Below, piece by piece: positions 26,385 to 35,813 of a DNA stretch of 64,000 nt. The DNA is taken from NCBI RefSeq assembly GCF_033954835.1, contig NZ_CP121471.1:2288501-2352500 (forward strand), given 5' to 3'. The notes under the pieces were generated by a model. It was not told where the DNA came from. It saw nothing but the letters and a program-made list of their open reading frames with translations, and made no database searches. Within the stretch, counting starts at the first letter, position 1. Each line of letters opens with the position of its first letter. The translations under genes and the position numbers were made by a program. The DNA comes from Thiorhodovibrio frisius (lineage in GTDB: Bacteria > Pseudomonadota > Gammaproteobacteria > Chromatiales > Chromatiaceae).

Positions 26385-27356
26385 ATGGTTTCCAATCCCT
26401 TTGCTCATGTTGCAACCAAATTCTCCGGGCCGCCCTCGGCGAGCGACTACGCCGTCGACAAGGCGTTGCGGATGATTGTGCAGGGTGCCGCTGCCGTCAT
26501 TTTGCTGCTGGTGGCCTACATCATTTTCGAGCTTGGCCGTCAGGCACTGCCTGCCATGCTGAGCTTTGGTCCGGGTTTTCTGATCGGAACCGATTGGAAT
26601 GTGCAGGAAAAGGTCTTCGGCATCCTGCCCGAGATCTGGGGCACGCTCTACAGTTCGTTGCTGGCCCTCTTTATTGGCGGCATCTTTGGCGTGGCCATTG
26701 CCATCTTCTTGACCCAGGATTTCCTCGATCATCGCCTATCGAACGTGTTTCGTACCATCGTCGAGATGCTGGCAGCTATTCCCTCGGTGGTCTATGGCCT
26801 CTGGGGTATCTATGTGCTGATTCCGCTGATTCGACCGGGTGCCGAATGGTTGCACGAGACTTTCGGCTGGTTCCCATTGTTCGGAACCGATCTGGCCGGC
26901 CCCGGCATGGCCCCGGCAGCCCTGGTACTGGCGGTGATGATTCTGCCGACGGTGGCGGCCATCTCAGTCGATGCCTTCCGCCGCGTGCCCTACAAGGTGA
27001 AAGAAGCCGCCTATGGCATGGGCACAACGCGCTGGGAGGCGATCATGAAAGTGATGCTGCCAACTGCCTCCAGCGGCATTCTCGCTGCACTGGTGCTGGG
27101 CTTTGGCCGTGCACTGGGCGAGACCATGGCGCTGGCGATGCTCATCGGCAACTCCAACCAGATCAGCCTGTCGCTGTTCGCACCGGCCAATACGCTGGCA
27201 TCACTGCTGGCGTCGAGCTTCCCGGAAGCCGGCCCGGTCGAGGTGCAGGCGCTGATGTATGCGGCCCTGGCGCTGCTCGCGATCACACTCATCGTTAACG
27301 TGCTTGGTCTGTGGATCATGAAGGCCGCCACACGCAAATTCGAGGGCAAGGCATGA
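26385..27356 (+). CDS. pstC: Phosphate ABC transporter permease PstC
   Basis: 323 aa with about six transmembrane helices. EIWGTLYSSLLALFIGGIFG, AIPSVVYGLWGIYVLIPLI and the EAA loop YKVKEAAYGMGTTRWEAIMK that docks on PstB identify PstC. The stop overlaps pstA by 4 nt (ATGA). Confidence 0.95.
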   Translation: MVSNPFAHVATKFSGPPSASDYAVDKALRMIVQGAAAVILLLVAYIIFELGRQALPAMLSFGPGFLIGTDWNVQEKVFGILPEIWGTLYSSLLALFIGGIFGVAIAIFLTQDFLDHRLSNVFRTIVEMLAAIPSVVYGLWGIYVLIPLIRPGAEWLHETFGWFPLFGTDLAGPGMAPAALVLAVMILPTVAAISVDAFRRVPYKVKEAAYGMGTTRWEAIMKVMLPTASSGILAALVLGFGRALGETMALAMLIGNSNQISLSLFAPANTLASLLASSFPEAGPVEVQALMYAALALLAITLIVNVLGLWIMKAATRKFEGKA

Positions 27357-28261
27357 CCAGAGTCGCTAGCGAGGCCCTGCTTGAGCAGGATTTGGCCTCG
27401 ATGAAACAACTGAAGGGCTCGCTACTTGAAGGGCGCGGTCTTCAGAGCCGAATTTTCACCGGCATCACCTGGGGCCTGGCCATTCTCGCCTCGCTGCCGC
27501 TGTTCTCAGTGATCTACATGCTGATCGCCAAGGGCGGCGCGCGCATCAACTGGGAGACCCTGACCGCACTGCCACCCGCGGCCTTTGAGTTCGGCGGCGG
27601 CATTGGCCCGGCCATTGTGGGTACGGGCATCATGGTCGGCATCGGCTCGCTCATCAGCATCCCCATCGGCATTCTCGCCGCCATTTATCTGGCCGAGGTC
27701 GATCCTTACAGCAAGCTGGCCGAGACGGCACGCTTTCTGGCCAAGGTGCTGACCGGCTTTCCGTCCATCCTCGCCGGTGTTTTCGTTTATGCCGTGCTGG
27801 TCGTCACCATGAAGTCCTACTCCGCCTGGGCCGGTGGTATTGCACTCGCGGTGCTGATGCTGCCGACCATCATCCTGACAGCGGAAGAAGCGCTCAAGCA
27901 GGTACCGCAGAAGATGAAAGACGCCGCCTATGGCATGGGCTGCACCCGCGCGCAGGTGATTGCCGCCGTGACCCTGCCCACCGGCATGCCGGGCGTGATC
28001 ACCGGTGTGCTGCTGGCGGTGGCGGGCGCGGCTGGCGAATCGGCGCCGCTGCTGTTCACCGCCCTGTTCAGCACCTACTACGTCAACGGTCTGGAGGGGC
28101 TGGGACAGCCGACCGCCTCGCTGTCGATACTGATCTACAACTTCTCCGGCATGCCTTATGACAATCAGCTCGAGCTGGCCTGGGCGGCGTCCCTGGTGCT
28201 GGTGCTCATCATTCTGGTGTTTAACATCCTTGCCCGCGTTCTGGGTCGGCAAAAATTCTAA
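27353..28261 (+). CDS. pstA: Phosphate ABC transporter permease PstA
   Basis: 302 aa, starting at the ATG in the ATGA overlap with pstC. Six membrane segments and the EAA loop VPQKMKDAAYGMGCTRAQVI, with GFPSILAGVFVYAVLV and GAAGESAPLLFTALF, are PstA features. It pairs with PstC to form the channel. Confidence 0.95.
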   Translation: MTRVASEALLEQDLASMKQLKGSLLEGRGLQSRIFTGITWGLAILASLPLFSVIYMLIAKGGARINWETLTALPPAAFEFGGGIGPAIVGTGIMVGIGSLISIPIGILAAIYLAEVDPYSKLAETARFLAKVLTGFPSILAGVFVYAVLVVTMKSYSAWAGGIALAVLMLPTIILTAEEALKQVPQKMKDAAYGMGCTRAQVIAAVTLPTGMPGVITGVLLAVAGAAGESAPLLFTALFSTYYVNGLEGLGQPTASLSILIYNFSGMPYDNQLELAWAASLVLVLIILVFNILARVLGRQKF

Positions 28262-28288
28262 CAGACCATTGTTTGAGGTATTGAAGAC

Positions 28289-29188
28289 ATGAATGCGACC
28301 GCAGAGGCGAGCATGATTGAGAGCAGGTTATTGGAAACAGACACTGGCAGCAGCAGTAAAAGCGACACTGCCACGGGGTCTATCACAGAGGCTGCCGCTT
28401 GGCACGTCGATCCCAAGCAGACGGTCATGGACTGCCGCTTGGACAAAATCTTCTATGGGGATTTTCTCGCCGTGCGTAACAGCACAGTGCCCATCGAGAA
28501 GAACAAAATCACCGGCTTTATCGGCCCCTCGGGCTGCGGCAAATCGACCGTGCTGCGCAGCTTAAACCGCATGAACGACCTCATCCCGGTGTTCCGCTTT
28601 GAAGGTTCGGTCACCTATCATGGCCAGGACATCTACGACAAAACCATTGATCCTGTCCTGGTGCGGCGTTACATCGGCATGGTGTTCCAGCAGCCCAATC
28701 CCTTTTCCATGAGCATCTACGACAACGTCGCCTTTGGCTTGCGGCTCAATCGCTTCAAAGGGGACATGAACGAGCGGGTGGAAAAGGCCCTGCGCAGCGC
28801 CGCACTCTGGAATGAAGTCAAGGACAAGCTCAAGAACAGCGGCTTGTCGCTCTCCGGCGGTCAGCAGCAGCGTCTGTGCATTGCCCGCGCGGTGGCGACT
28901 GAACCCGATGTGCTGCTGATGGATGAGCCCTGCTCGGCGCTCGACCCCATCGCCACCCGTCAGGTCGAGGAGTTAATGCTGGAGCTGAAGGAAAACTACA
29001 CAGTCGCGCTGGTCACCCACAACATGCAGCAGGCCACGCGCGTGGCCGATACCACGGCGTTTTTCTCGGTCGATATCTCCGAGGGCGGGCGCACCGGCTA
29101 TCTGGTCGAAATGGGCGACACCCAGCAGATCTTCGAAGACCCGCGTGAGAAACTGACCCGCGAGTACATCGCTGGCGAGTTTAGTTGA
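28289..29188 (+). CDS. pstB: Phosphate ABC transporter ATPase PstB
   Basis: 299 aa, longer than the usual 255-270 because of an N-terminal 45-residue Ser/Thr-rich extension. Walker [15 protein letters not shown]-loop [15 protein letters not shown], signature [16 protein letters not shown], Walker [14 protein letters not shown] and the H-loop [10 protein letters not shown] are complete. Last gene of pstSCAB; phoU, which normally follows, is absent here. Confidence 0.96.
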   Translation: MNATAEASMIESRLLETDTGSSSKSDTATGSITEAAAWHVDPKQTVMDCRLDKIFYGDFLAVRNSTVPIEKNKITGFIGPSGCGKSTVLRSLNRMNDLIPVFRFEGSVTYHGQDIYDKTIDPVLVRRYIGMVFQQPNPFSMSIYDNVAFGLRLNRFKGDMNERVEKALRSAALWNEVKDKLKNSGLSLSGGQQQRLCIARAVATEPDVLLMDEPCSALDPIATRQVEELMLELKENYTVALVTHNMQQATRVADTTAFFSVDISEGGRTGYLVEMGDTQQIFEDPREKLTREYIAGEFS

Positions 29189-29205
29189 TCCAGCGGCTTT
29201 GACTA

Positions 29206-29262
29206 AAGGGCGAGCGCCTAGCAAAACGGCTTTATCCGCTGAGTCTCTAACCGCTCGCCCTT
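29206..29262 (+). terminator. Hairpin after pstB
   Basis: AAGGGCGAGCG pairs with CGCTCGCCCTT (11 bp) around a 35-nt loop, 20 nt after the pstB stop. It is a likely end or stability structure of the pst transcript. There is no strong T-run. Confidence 0.5.
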
Positions 29263-29335
29263 GCCTCAATCCTGTTGCTACTCACCCCTCGCTCCTGGCT
29301 CCCCGCCTGGGGCGTTTTCGTGCGCGCATTAGCTG

Positions 29336-29995
29336 ATGGCGAAATCCGAGCGACTGAACCTGCCGGCCATTGAGACCTCTCTGAGACGGGTTCAGGATGA
29401 CTTCGACCGCATTAACCAGACCTTATCGACCCCTCGCGACCCGCTGAGCGACCGGGTGTTGAATCAACTCCTGGCTGGCTACGGGGAGATTGACCGCTGC
29501 CTGGCCAAGGGCATTGATCTGTTCGAGCTTGGGCAGACGCGCGAACTACTGGCCCTGAATGGCCTAGTGCTCTGGGGCGAGGCCGAACCTGGCAGCGAGG
29601 ATGCCCGGCGCCAGCGCCTGGCGACCGAAGAGCAGTTCTATGCCAATGGCGACGGCGGCATCGGCGAGCTGATTGTTTGCCATCAATCCATGGCCGGTCA
29701 GCCGGTGTGGAAGCGCGCCGCGCGGGTCTATATTCAGATACTCAGTCAGCCCCAGCTCTATCAGGAGGGCAACCATCGCACCGGTTCTCTGGTGATGAGC
29801 TACATCCTGGTGCGCGCGGGCAAACCGCCCTTCGTGCTCTCGGTCGACAATGCCAAGGCCTATTTCGAGCCTTCCACCCTGGTCAAGAACGCCCGCAAGC
29901 ATAGCCTGCGCATGCTGCTGGAACGGCCTAAGCTGGCCAAGCGTTTCGCCGCGTTGGTGCGAGATTCCGCTGACGCCCGACATCTGCGACATTGA
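29336..29995 (+). CDS. Divergent Fic-like domain protein
   Basis: 219 aa. Helical N-terminal half (ETSLRRVQDDFDRINQTLST) followed by YQEGNHRTGSLVMSYILVRA, which resembles the Fic motif HxFx(D/E)GNGRxxR. Here the catalytic His position is not His (QLYQEGNHRTG), GNG is GNH and the final Arg is Ser/Leu. The following PPFVLSVDNAKAYFEPSTLV agrees with the Fic fold. Canonical Fic enzymes transfer AMP or other nucleotides; without the His, ordinary AMPylation is doubtful. It follows pstB by 147 nt with a hairpin between, and could still be read with pst. Function unknown. Confidence 0.6.
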   Translation: MAKSERLNLPAIETSLRRVQDDFDRINQTLSTPRDPLSDRVLNQLLAGYGEIDRCLAKGIDLFELGQTRELLALNGLVLWGEAEPGSEDARRQRLATEEQFYANGDGGIGELIVCHQSMAGQPVWKRAARVYIQILSQPQLYQEGNHRTGSLVMSYILVRAGKPPFVLSVDNAKAYFEPSTLVKNARKHSLRMLLERPKLAKRFAALVRDSADARHLRH

Positions 29996-30070
29996 TCCGG
30001 GTAGTGGCATGCTATGGGATGCGCAAGTCGGCTGCGGGCTCTTGCCTCGGTGCAGTGGCGTGCGTTCCGG

Positions 30071-31936
30071 CTAAGTGCTGACCATCGCCTCTTTGCAGGT
30101 AGGCGTCGGCGTTGCTGCTGCTTGGAGCCTTGCCTCTGCCAGTCCGTCTGGCGACGCCTTGGCGGCTTTTTTTTGCTTGGCGATGACTCTGGACACATCA
30201 TCGAGAGTCCCGTCCCGCACAGTTCCAGAAATCCACAGCAGAGCCGCGCTGCAGGCGAGCAGCGGCAAACGTGCGGGCTGACCTTCCCGGGTCAGGGCCT
30301 CAATGTAACCGCGCTCGCGCGTGGCGCTGTCATACAGGCTGAGCGCCTCGTGCTTGAACTGCGCGAGCACTGCGCTGACATGGCCCTTGACTACCTTGCG
30401 GTCTGGCTCGCGGAATCCAGCAAAGAAATCGTCTCCGCCGACATGGCCGATAAAGCAGCTATGCGTTGGTAACATTTTGCGCAGCAGGTCGGCAAATAGG
30501 GCAATGGCACGGTCGCCGATGCGAAAGCCGTAGGTGTCGTTGAAAGGCTTGAAGTTGTCGAAGTCGAAATACACTAGGCAATAATCCTGGCGAGCATCCT
30601 CAAGGACCTGCTGGACATAATCGATGATGCTGTTGTTGCCGGGCAGGCGGGTGAGTGGATTCTGGTCGCGCGCAGCGGCCAGATTTTTGCTATCAAGAAT
30701 CTGCAGCAGCGCGGCCTGGGAGATGAAGCCGGCGTAGCCAAAGTTCTCGGTCATGATCATGCCCGGCGGGCTGTTGGCGGCGGTGTAAGCCTCAAGCAGT
30801 CGCTCGACAGGGTTGTTGATGTCGAGGCTGGGGCAGGGCGACAGGAAGTCCAGAAGCTGCTTGCGATAGGCGCTGTTTGCGAGCAGTTCGCGCCCATAGC
30901 TCGAGTAGATGTAGCGCTTGAGTGCTTTTTCGCAAACAAGACCAAGGGGTTTTCCGGTTTTGTCGAGCACCGGGAAGAAACTGTACTCGCTATGGCGTTT
31001 GAACAGATCAAAGACCTCGCGCATTTCGCTGTCTTCAGTTAAGGCCGGGAGTTGCTCGATGCGGCTGCGAATCAGGGTTGAGTCGCTGTCCGACTGGCGC
31101 CGCGATGGGCCGACGGTTTTTGGCACGATCGGATAGCTTGTGCTCAAGCCTGGGATGTCGGTGCTTGGCCGCGCGATGAAAAACCCCTGCGCGAGGTCGC
31201 AGCCGATGTCCCGACAGGCGGTGAGTTCGTCGGCTGTTTCCACACCCTCGGCGACCACCTGCACGCCAAGCGTATGGGCAAGGTGAACAGCGTTCTCGAC
31301 GAACAGACGCCGTTTGTGATCGCGCGAGATGGATGAAATAAAGAAGCGGTCGATTTTGACCAAATCGGGCGGAAATTCATACAGCAGTTTCAGGCCCGAA
31401 TAGCCTGTGCCAAAGTCATCAATGGCGAACAGAAAGCGCTGTTGGCGCAAGCCTTCCACTGCGCGCTGGGCTTCGGGATGGGCGGTTAGGTCGTGCAGTT
31501 CGGTTAGCTCGAAGCACAGGGTGGCGGGGGCAAGACCGTGACGCTTGAGGCTTGCATCGGTCAAGTGGCCCCAGCGCGGTTCGTTGATCAAACTGCGCGA
31601 GTCGAGGTTGAACAGCAAACGCGCGTGGCGGACATCGGGAATGCGCGCAAAACTGGCAATGGCTTTGTCGCGCAACGCACTTTCCAGTTCCAGCAAGACG
31701 CCCTCACCATCGGCGGCGGAAAAGAGACCATCGACCGTCCGAAAACCGAGGTTATCCAGGCCGCGCAGCAGGGCCTCGAAGCCAAAGACCGCGCCGGTAT
31801 GGATGTTTACGATGGGTTGAAATGCGTAGTCCAGTCTCTCGCACAAGTTGGCGACGGAAAAGCCGTTCAGGCCAAAACTGCAGTCGGGGGAATGCGACAC
31901 TTGAATTGGCGATGAAGGTGCAATCTCGAAGGTCAC
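30071..31936 (-). CDS. EAL-CBS-GGDEF cyclic-di-GMP signalling protein
   Basis: 621 aa, GTG start with AGGAGG 10 nt upstream. N-terminal EAL domain (about 30-270): FEALLRG (Glu54), NLDSRSL, CFELTELHDL, IDDFGTGYSGLKLL, VKIDRFF and EGVETADEL are all present, so phosphodiesterase activity is likely. Middle about 290-420: paired CBS-like modules. C-terminal about 440-590 GGDEF domain: YFDFDNFKPFNDTYGF and HVGGDDFFAGF, where the signature is GGDDF rather than GGDEF/GGEEF. Order EAL-CBS-GGDEF is the reverse of the common GGDEF-EAL. No transmembrane segment; cytoplasmic, possibly nucleotide-sensing through CBS. Which activity prevails is not decided. Confidence 0.9.
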   Translation of the reverse strand: MTFEIAPSSPIQVSHSPDCSFGLNGFSVANLCERLDYAFQPIVNIHTGAVFGFEALLRGLDNLGFRTVDGLFSAADGEGVLLELESALRDKAIASFARIPDVRHARLLFNLDSRSLINEPRWGHLTDASLKRHGLAPATLCFELTELHDLTAHPEAQRAVEGLRQQRFLFAIDDFGTGYSGLKLLYEFPPDLVKIDRFFISSISRDHKRRLFVENAVHLAHTLGVQVVAEGVETADELTACRDIGCDLAQGFFIARPSTDIPGLSTSYPIVPKTVGPSRRQSDSDSTLIRSRIEQLPALTEDSEMREVFDLFKRHSEYSFFPVLDKTGKPLGLVCEKALKRYIYSSYGRELLANSAYRKQLLDFLSPCPSLDINNPVERLLEAYTAANSPPGMIMTENFGYAGFISQAALLQILDSKNLAAARDQNPLTRLPGNNSIIDYVQQVLEDARQDYCLVYFDFDNFKPFNDTYGFRIGDRAIALFADLLRKMLPTHSCFIGHVGGDDFFAGFREPDRKVVKGHVSAVLAQFKHEALSLYDSATRERGYIEALTREGQPARLPLLACSAALLWISGTVRDGTLDDVSRVIAKQKKAAKASPDGLAEARLQAAATPTPTCKEAMVST

Positions 31937-32258
31937 GCGCGCGGTCCTCCTATCTGTGGGTCCGGCACCGCTGCGGGCACGCGAACTGAGGCAGTGCAGT
32001 TCGATCAGACTTCCGGTATTTTCTGTGTGCGCTAAAGCTCGTCTGATCAGGTCGGACTATAACGCTGGCTGATCAAAGAAGGGTGACGATTCAGTGACAA
32101 CTTGATTGCGCTTGCCGCGGCAAGCTCCGTGCGCTACCGTTCCCTGTTGGCACGAAGATGGATTCGGAAATCTGCCCCCCCCCAGAGCAATCTAGCAATC
32201 TAGCAATCTGAATCCGGAGCCATCTGATTAGAGAGCAATCTGTTTACAGAGAAACCCG
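31937..32258. other. Divergent intergenic region with AGCAATCT repeats
   Basis: 322 bp between the EAL-GGDEF gene and nadC. It holds four AGCAATCT octamers (three in tandem at 32186-32209, one at 32234-32241) and a C9 tract (32175-32183). No gene is seen. Promoters of both genes must lie here. Confidence 0.5.
32186..32241. repeat. AGCAATCT direct repeats upstream of nadC
   Basis: Three tandem copies of AGCAATCT and a fourth 24 bp further on. Spacing of 8 bp for the tandem set. Could be slippage or a protein-binding array; no known operator (NrtR, NadR) is recognised. Confidence 0.5.
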
Positions 32259-33146
32259 ATGTCACCAATGGATACCACAATCCCTGATCCGATTGTTCTT
32301 GCCAGGCATTTGCCGACTGCGGAGGCGATCACGGCCGATGTGCGGCTGGCCCTGAATGAGGATCTGGGCGGCGGGGACATCACTGCGGCCCTGCTGCCCG
32401 CCGGGCAACGCGGGCGCGCCGAGTTGATCACCCGGGAGGCGGCGGTGCTGTGCGGGCGTGCCTGGTTCGATGGGGTGTTCCGGGAACTCGACCCCAGTTA
32501 TACCGCTGAGTGGCAGGCGAACGATGGTGAGCGTTTGGTGGCCGGTCAGCGCCTGTGTGTGCTTGAGGGCAAGCTGCGCGAGCTGCTGAGCGGCGAGCGC
32601 ACGGCAATGAATTTTCTTCAGACTCTGTCTGGTACCGCGACCCGCGCGCGCCGCTATGCCGATGCGGTGGCCGGTTTATCGACGCGCATTCTCGATACGC
32701 GCAAAACCTTGCCCGGTTTGCGTGTGCCACAGAAATACGCGGTGCTGTGCGGCGGTTGCGATAATCACCGCATGGGGCTGTTTGATGCGATTTTGATTAA
32801 AGAAAATCACATTATGGCGGCGGGCTCGATAACGGCGGCGGTAGCGGCGGCACGCGAGACCGCAGCCGGTGTGAGGGTGGAGGTGGAAGTCGAGAATCTT
32901 GACGAACTCGGGCAGGCGTTGGCCGCTGGTGCCGAGCGCGTGCTGCTGGATAATTTTGGCCTGCACCTGTTGCGCGATGCTGTCAGGCTCACCGACGGGC
33001 GCGCGCGCTTGGAGGCATCCGGTGGCATCTCCCTGAATGCGCTGCGCGCTATTGCCGAAACGGGCGTGGATGATATATCAGTTGGCGATCTGACCAAGAG
33101 TGTCGAGGCAGTGGATTTATCCTTGCGCCTGAGTCCTTCGGGATAG
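32259..33146 (+). CDS. nadC: Nicotinate-nucleotide pyrophosphorylase (carboxylating)
   Basis: 295 aa. It converts quinolinate and PRPP to nicotinate mononucleotide, CO2 and PPi in de novo NAD synthesis. [83 protein letters not shown] and LEASGGISL are diagnostic. The Met4 ATG (32268) is an alternative start. No nadA or nadB is adjacent. Confidence 0.96.
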   Translation: MSPMDTTIPDPIVLARHLPTAEAITADVRLALNEDLGGGDITAALLPAGQRGRAELITREAAVLCGRAWFDGVFRELDPSYTAEWQANDGERLVAGQRLCVLEGKLRELLSGERTAMNFLQTLSGTATRARRYADAVAGLSTRILDTRKTLPGLRVPQKYAVLCGGCDNHRMGLFDAILIKENHIMAAGSITAAVAAARETAAGVRVEVEVENLDELGQALAAGAERVLLDNFGLHLLRDAVRLTDGRARLEASGGISLNALRAIAETGVDDISVGDLTKSVEAVDLSLRLSPSG

Positions 33147-33245
33147 GGCAGACTTGGCTTCAGATTTCAGCCCGACCTGTCCGTCCCGGGGGCACTCACG
33201 CAGCGGATGAGTCACCGGGCCGAAATTACGTCATGAGCGGAGTCT

Positions 33246-33611
33246 TCAGTGCTCCCCATCTGTCGGTCGGCCCAGGTGATGCTCCAGTCGTCGCACACGG
33301 TTGCGCAGGTATTCGATTTCTTCAAGCAGATCCAGCGCTAGGGCAGCGCCGGCGAGGTTTAGCTCCAGATCGCGCTGCAGGCGCAGTGCTCGCCGTGCGC
33401 GCTGAATCTCCAGGCCGGTGAATGACCACTGCTCGGGGCGGCTGCCCTGCGGTTGCAGCATGCCCTCCCCAACCATCTTTTCGATCTGGGCGAAGCTCAG
33501 ATGGCAGACCTCGGTCAACTCGGTCACTGTCACCACTGTGCCTTCGTCGAGCACAGTGCCTTCAATGCTGAGGGTTGTCTGCGTGCCTGTTGCTCTCTGT
33601 GCCATGATCAC
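33246..33611 (-). CDS. cbpM: Chaperone modulatory protein CbpM
   Basis: 121 aa. TVVTVTELTEVCHLSFAQIE and a MerR-like HTH/coiled coil (LEIQRARRALRLQRDLELNL, LLEEIEYLRNRVRRLE) match CbpM/YccV-type modulators that inhibit CbpA. The overlap of 4 nt with cbpA confirms the pairing. M1 or M3 may be the start. Confidence 0.88.
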   Translation of the reverse strand: MIMAQRATGTQTTLSIEGTVLDEGTVVTVTELTEVCHLSFAQIEKMVGEGMLQPQGSRPEQWSFTGLEIQRARRALRLQRDLELNLAGAALALDLLEEIEYLRNRVRRLEHHLGRPTDGEH

Positions 33612-34540
33612 ACCCCCAATTTGGCGCGCGGGTTGAAGTCGCCAAAGTGTTCAGCGAGCTTGCGATAGGCTTTCTGGGCCTTGTCGCTGTCCGCAGATGG
33701 GTTGACAATTTCAAGCTGCACGAAGGCGTCGCCCGCTGTCTTGCCGGGCAGACCTCGGCCCTTCAGACGCAGACGCTGATTGCTCTGCGAGCCGGGCGGG
33801 ATGCGCAGGCTGACGGTGCCGCCCAGGGTGGGAATTGGCACTGTGGCTCCCAGTGCCGCCTCCCAGGGCGCGATAGGCAGGTTGAGGTGGATGTCTTTGC
33901 CCTCGGCGCGGTAAATGGGGTGCGGGGCGAAGTCGACTTCCAGAAACAGGTCGCCATTGCCGCCGGAGCCGGGCGAGCCCTGGCCGGCGAGGCGAATCTG
34001 CTGGCCCTGGGTGACCCCGGCCGGAATGCGCACATTGAGCGTGCGGCTGTTGGGGACCCCGCCGACATCTGGGCGCTGGCGCGGTTCGTCAATGCGGATC
34101 TTTTTGGTTGTGCCCTGGTGGGCGTCTTCTAGCGAAATCTGGATGCGGGTGTTCTGGTCCATACCGCGCTGCCGTGGCTGGGGGCGTTCGCGGCGAAAGC
34201 CGCTGCCGAAAACGCTGGCGAAAAAGTCGCTGAACTGATCAATGTCCTCGGCGTTAAATTCGCGCTTGAAGCCGTCGAAACCACCCGCACCGCCTGGTGG
34301 CGGGCGGAAGTCCTGCCCGGCGTGCCAGTTGTTGCCGAGGGCATCGTAGGCGGCGCGTTTGTCCGGGTCTTTCAGAACTTCATTGGCCTCGTTGACCTCC
34401 TTGAAGCGCTGTTCGGCCTGAGGCTCCTTGCTCACGTCCGGATGGTACTTGCGCGCGAGCTTGCGGTAGGCGCTCTTGATCTGATCCTGAGTGGCATCCC
34501 GCGGGAGCCCAAGGATTTTGTAGTAGTCCTTGTATTCCAT
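33608..34540 (-). CDS. cbpA: Curved-DNA-binding DnaJ-type co-chaperone CbpA
   Basis: 310 aa. J domain 1-70 with YHPDVSKEP (His33-Pro-Asp), G/F linker (FRPPPGGAGGFDGFKREFNA), and two C-terminal substrate-binding beta domains (NVRIPAGVTQGQQIRLAGQG, LRLKGRGLPGK). It lacks the Cys-rich zinc fingers of DnaJ, consistent with CbpA. It stimulates DnaK and binds curved DNA; CbpM, encoded next, modulates it. Confidence 0.95.
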   Translation of the reverse strand: MEYKDYYKILGLPRDATQDQIKSAYRKLARKYHPDVSKEPQAEQRFKEVNEANEVLKDPDKRAAYDALGNNWHAGQDFRPPPGGAGGFDGFKREFNAEDIDQFSDFFASVFGSGFRRERPQPRQRGMDQNTRIQISLEDAHQGTTKKIRIDEPRQRPDVGGVPNSRTLNVRIPAGVTQGQQIRLAGQGSPGSGGNGDLFLEVDFAPHPIYRAEGKDIHLNLPIAPWEAALGATVPIPTLGGTVSLRIPPGSQSNQRLRLKGRGLPGKTAGDAFVQLEIVNPSADSDKAQKAYRKLAEHFGDFNPRAKLGV

Positions 34541-34613
34541 GGTGCTGTGGTTGGTGGTCTATGCCCGGTTGGTTAGCTGCATTACCTGGCTGAAGTGAGG
34601 GAATCGTGCGGAC

Positions 34614-34641
34614 TTGACAAGGTTGCCGCTTACTTTAATAG
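34614..34641 (+). promoter_or_regulatory. Sigma-70-like promoter candidate upstream of yhcC-like gene
   Basis: TTGACA (34614-34619), 16-nt spacer, TAATAG (34636-34641), about 180 nt before the radical SAM gene. It fits the -35/-10 consensus reasonably; the long leader has no other recognised element. Confidence 0.35.
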
Positions 34642-34823
34642 AAAATCGTCCCTTCGCCTAACGCTCACGGGCAGGGTCGCCTTGACTGGCGTCATTGCCG
34701 TGAGTGGAGCTTTGTGGGACTCTCTAAGGTTTGCCGTCTCTGGCCTTTGCGGGAATGCTAGCTTGCAACAACAGCTTTAGGCTCCGGGCTGGCGGGCGGG
34801 GACGATGAATTTTGGGCGGGCGC

Positions 34824-35771
34824 ATGGCGCTATCTGATGTTGTTCACACTTTCGGGACTGACCTCTTGCGCCGCTACGGGACGCGGGTGCACAAAGTTGC
34901 GATTCATGCGGGCTTTACCTGCCCCAATCGGGATGGCAGCAAGGGGCGGGGCGGTTGCACCTTCTGCAATAATGCCTCCTTCAGCCCGCATTCGCAGCGC
35001 GAGCCGGGCGTCGCGGAGCAGATTGCGGCAGGTCGCGCGGTGCTGCGCAAGCGCACTGGCGCGGTGCGATTTCTCGCTTATTTTCAGGCCTATACCAACA
35101 CCTACGCGGATGCGGAGCGGCTAGAAGCGCTCTACCGCGCGGCGCTGGCCGAGCCTGACGTCATCGGGCTGTCGGTCGGCACCCGCCCCGATGCGGTGCC
35201 GGCGCCGGTGCTCGATCTACTTGCCGAGTTGCGCGATCAGGGGCATGAGGTTTGGCTTGAGCTGGGGCTGCAATCGGCCTTCGATGCAACCCTGGCGCGG
35301 GTGAATCGTGGGCATGGGTTCGGCGACTATTGCCGTGCACTCGAGCAGGCGCAACTGCGGGGGCTACCGGTCTGCACGCATCTGATCATCGGGTTGCCGG
35401 GAGAGGGGCGTGAGCACGCGCTCGCATCCCTGGAACGCGTGCTGGAGCAGGGTGTAGACGGGCTCAAGCTGCACCCGCTGCACGTGGTGCGAAACACAGA
35501 TATGGCCAATCACTGGCGGCGAGGCGATTATCATCCACTGACGCTGGGTGCTTACATTGACATCGCGGCGGATCTGATCGAACGCACGCCGCCAGAGGTG
35601 GTTTTTCATCGCGTGACGGGCACGGCCTCGCGCGATATTTTGCTGGCACCCGAGTGGTGCAGCAAAAAGTGGGCGGTGTTGAACGGCATCGAGCAGGCAT
35701 TGCATCGGCGTGGAACCCAACAGGGCGCGCGCCTGGGAGAGCCACTGGCAGATGCACTTGACGCGGCTTGA
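34824..35771 (+). CDS. Radical SAM protein, YhcC family (TIGR01212)
   Basis: 315 aa from the ATG at 34824. The cluster motif is Cys33, Cys45, Cys48 (FTCPNRDGSKGRGGCTFC), spaced wider than canonical CxxxCxxC, which is typical of YhcC. YFQAYTNTYA, LSVGTRPDA, WLELGLQSAFDATLARVNRG and HLIIGLPGE follow. The function is unresolved for the family (tRNA modification or sulfur chemistry proposed). A TTG 12 nt upstream is in frame but less likely. Confidence 0.9.
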   Translation: MALSDVVHTFGTDLLRRYGTRVHKVAIHAGFTCPNRDGSKGRGGCTFCNNASFSPHSQREPGVAEQIAAGRAVLRKRTGAVRFLAYFQAYTNTYADAERLEALYRAALAEPDVIGLSVGTRPDAVPAPVLDLLAELRDQGHEVWLELGLQSAFDATLARVNRGHGFGDYCRALEQAQLRGLPVCTHLIIGLPGEGREHALASLERVLEQGVDGLKLHPLHVVRNTDMANHWRRGDYHPLTLGAYIDIAADLIERTPPEVVFHRVTGTASRDILLAPEWCSKKWAVLNGIEQALHRRGTQQGARLGEPLADALDAA

Positions 35772-35813
35772 TTGAAGCCTGACGTGTGAAATGAAGCGTG
35801 CAATGGTCGTTAG

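Noticed and set aside
32175-32183. C9 homopolymer as a phase-variation switch
   Set aside because: It lies in a non-coding region far from a start codon, and no strand-slippage target is evident.
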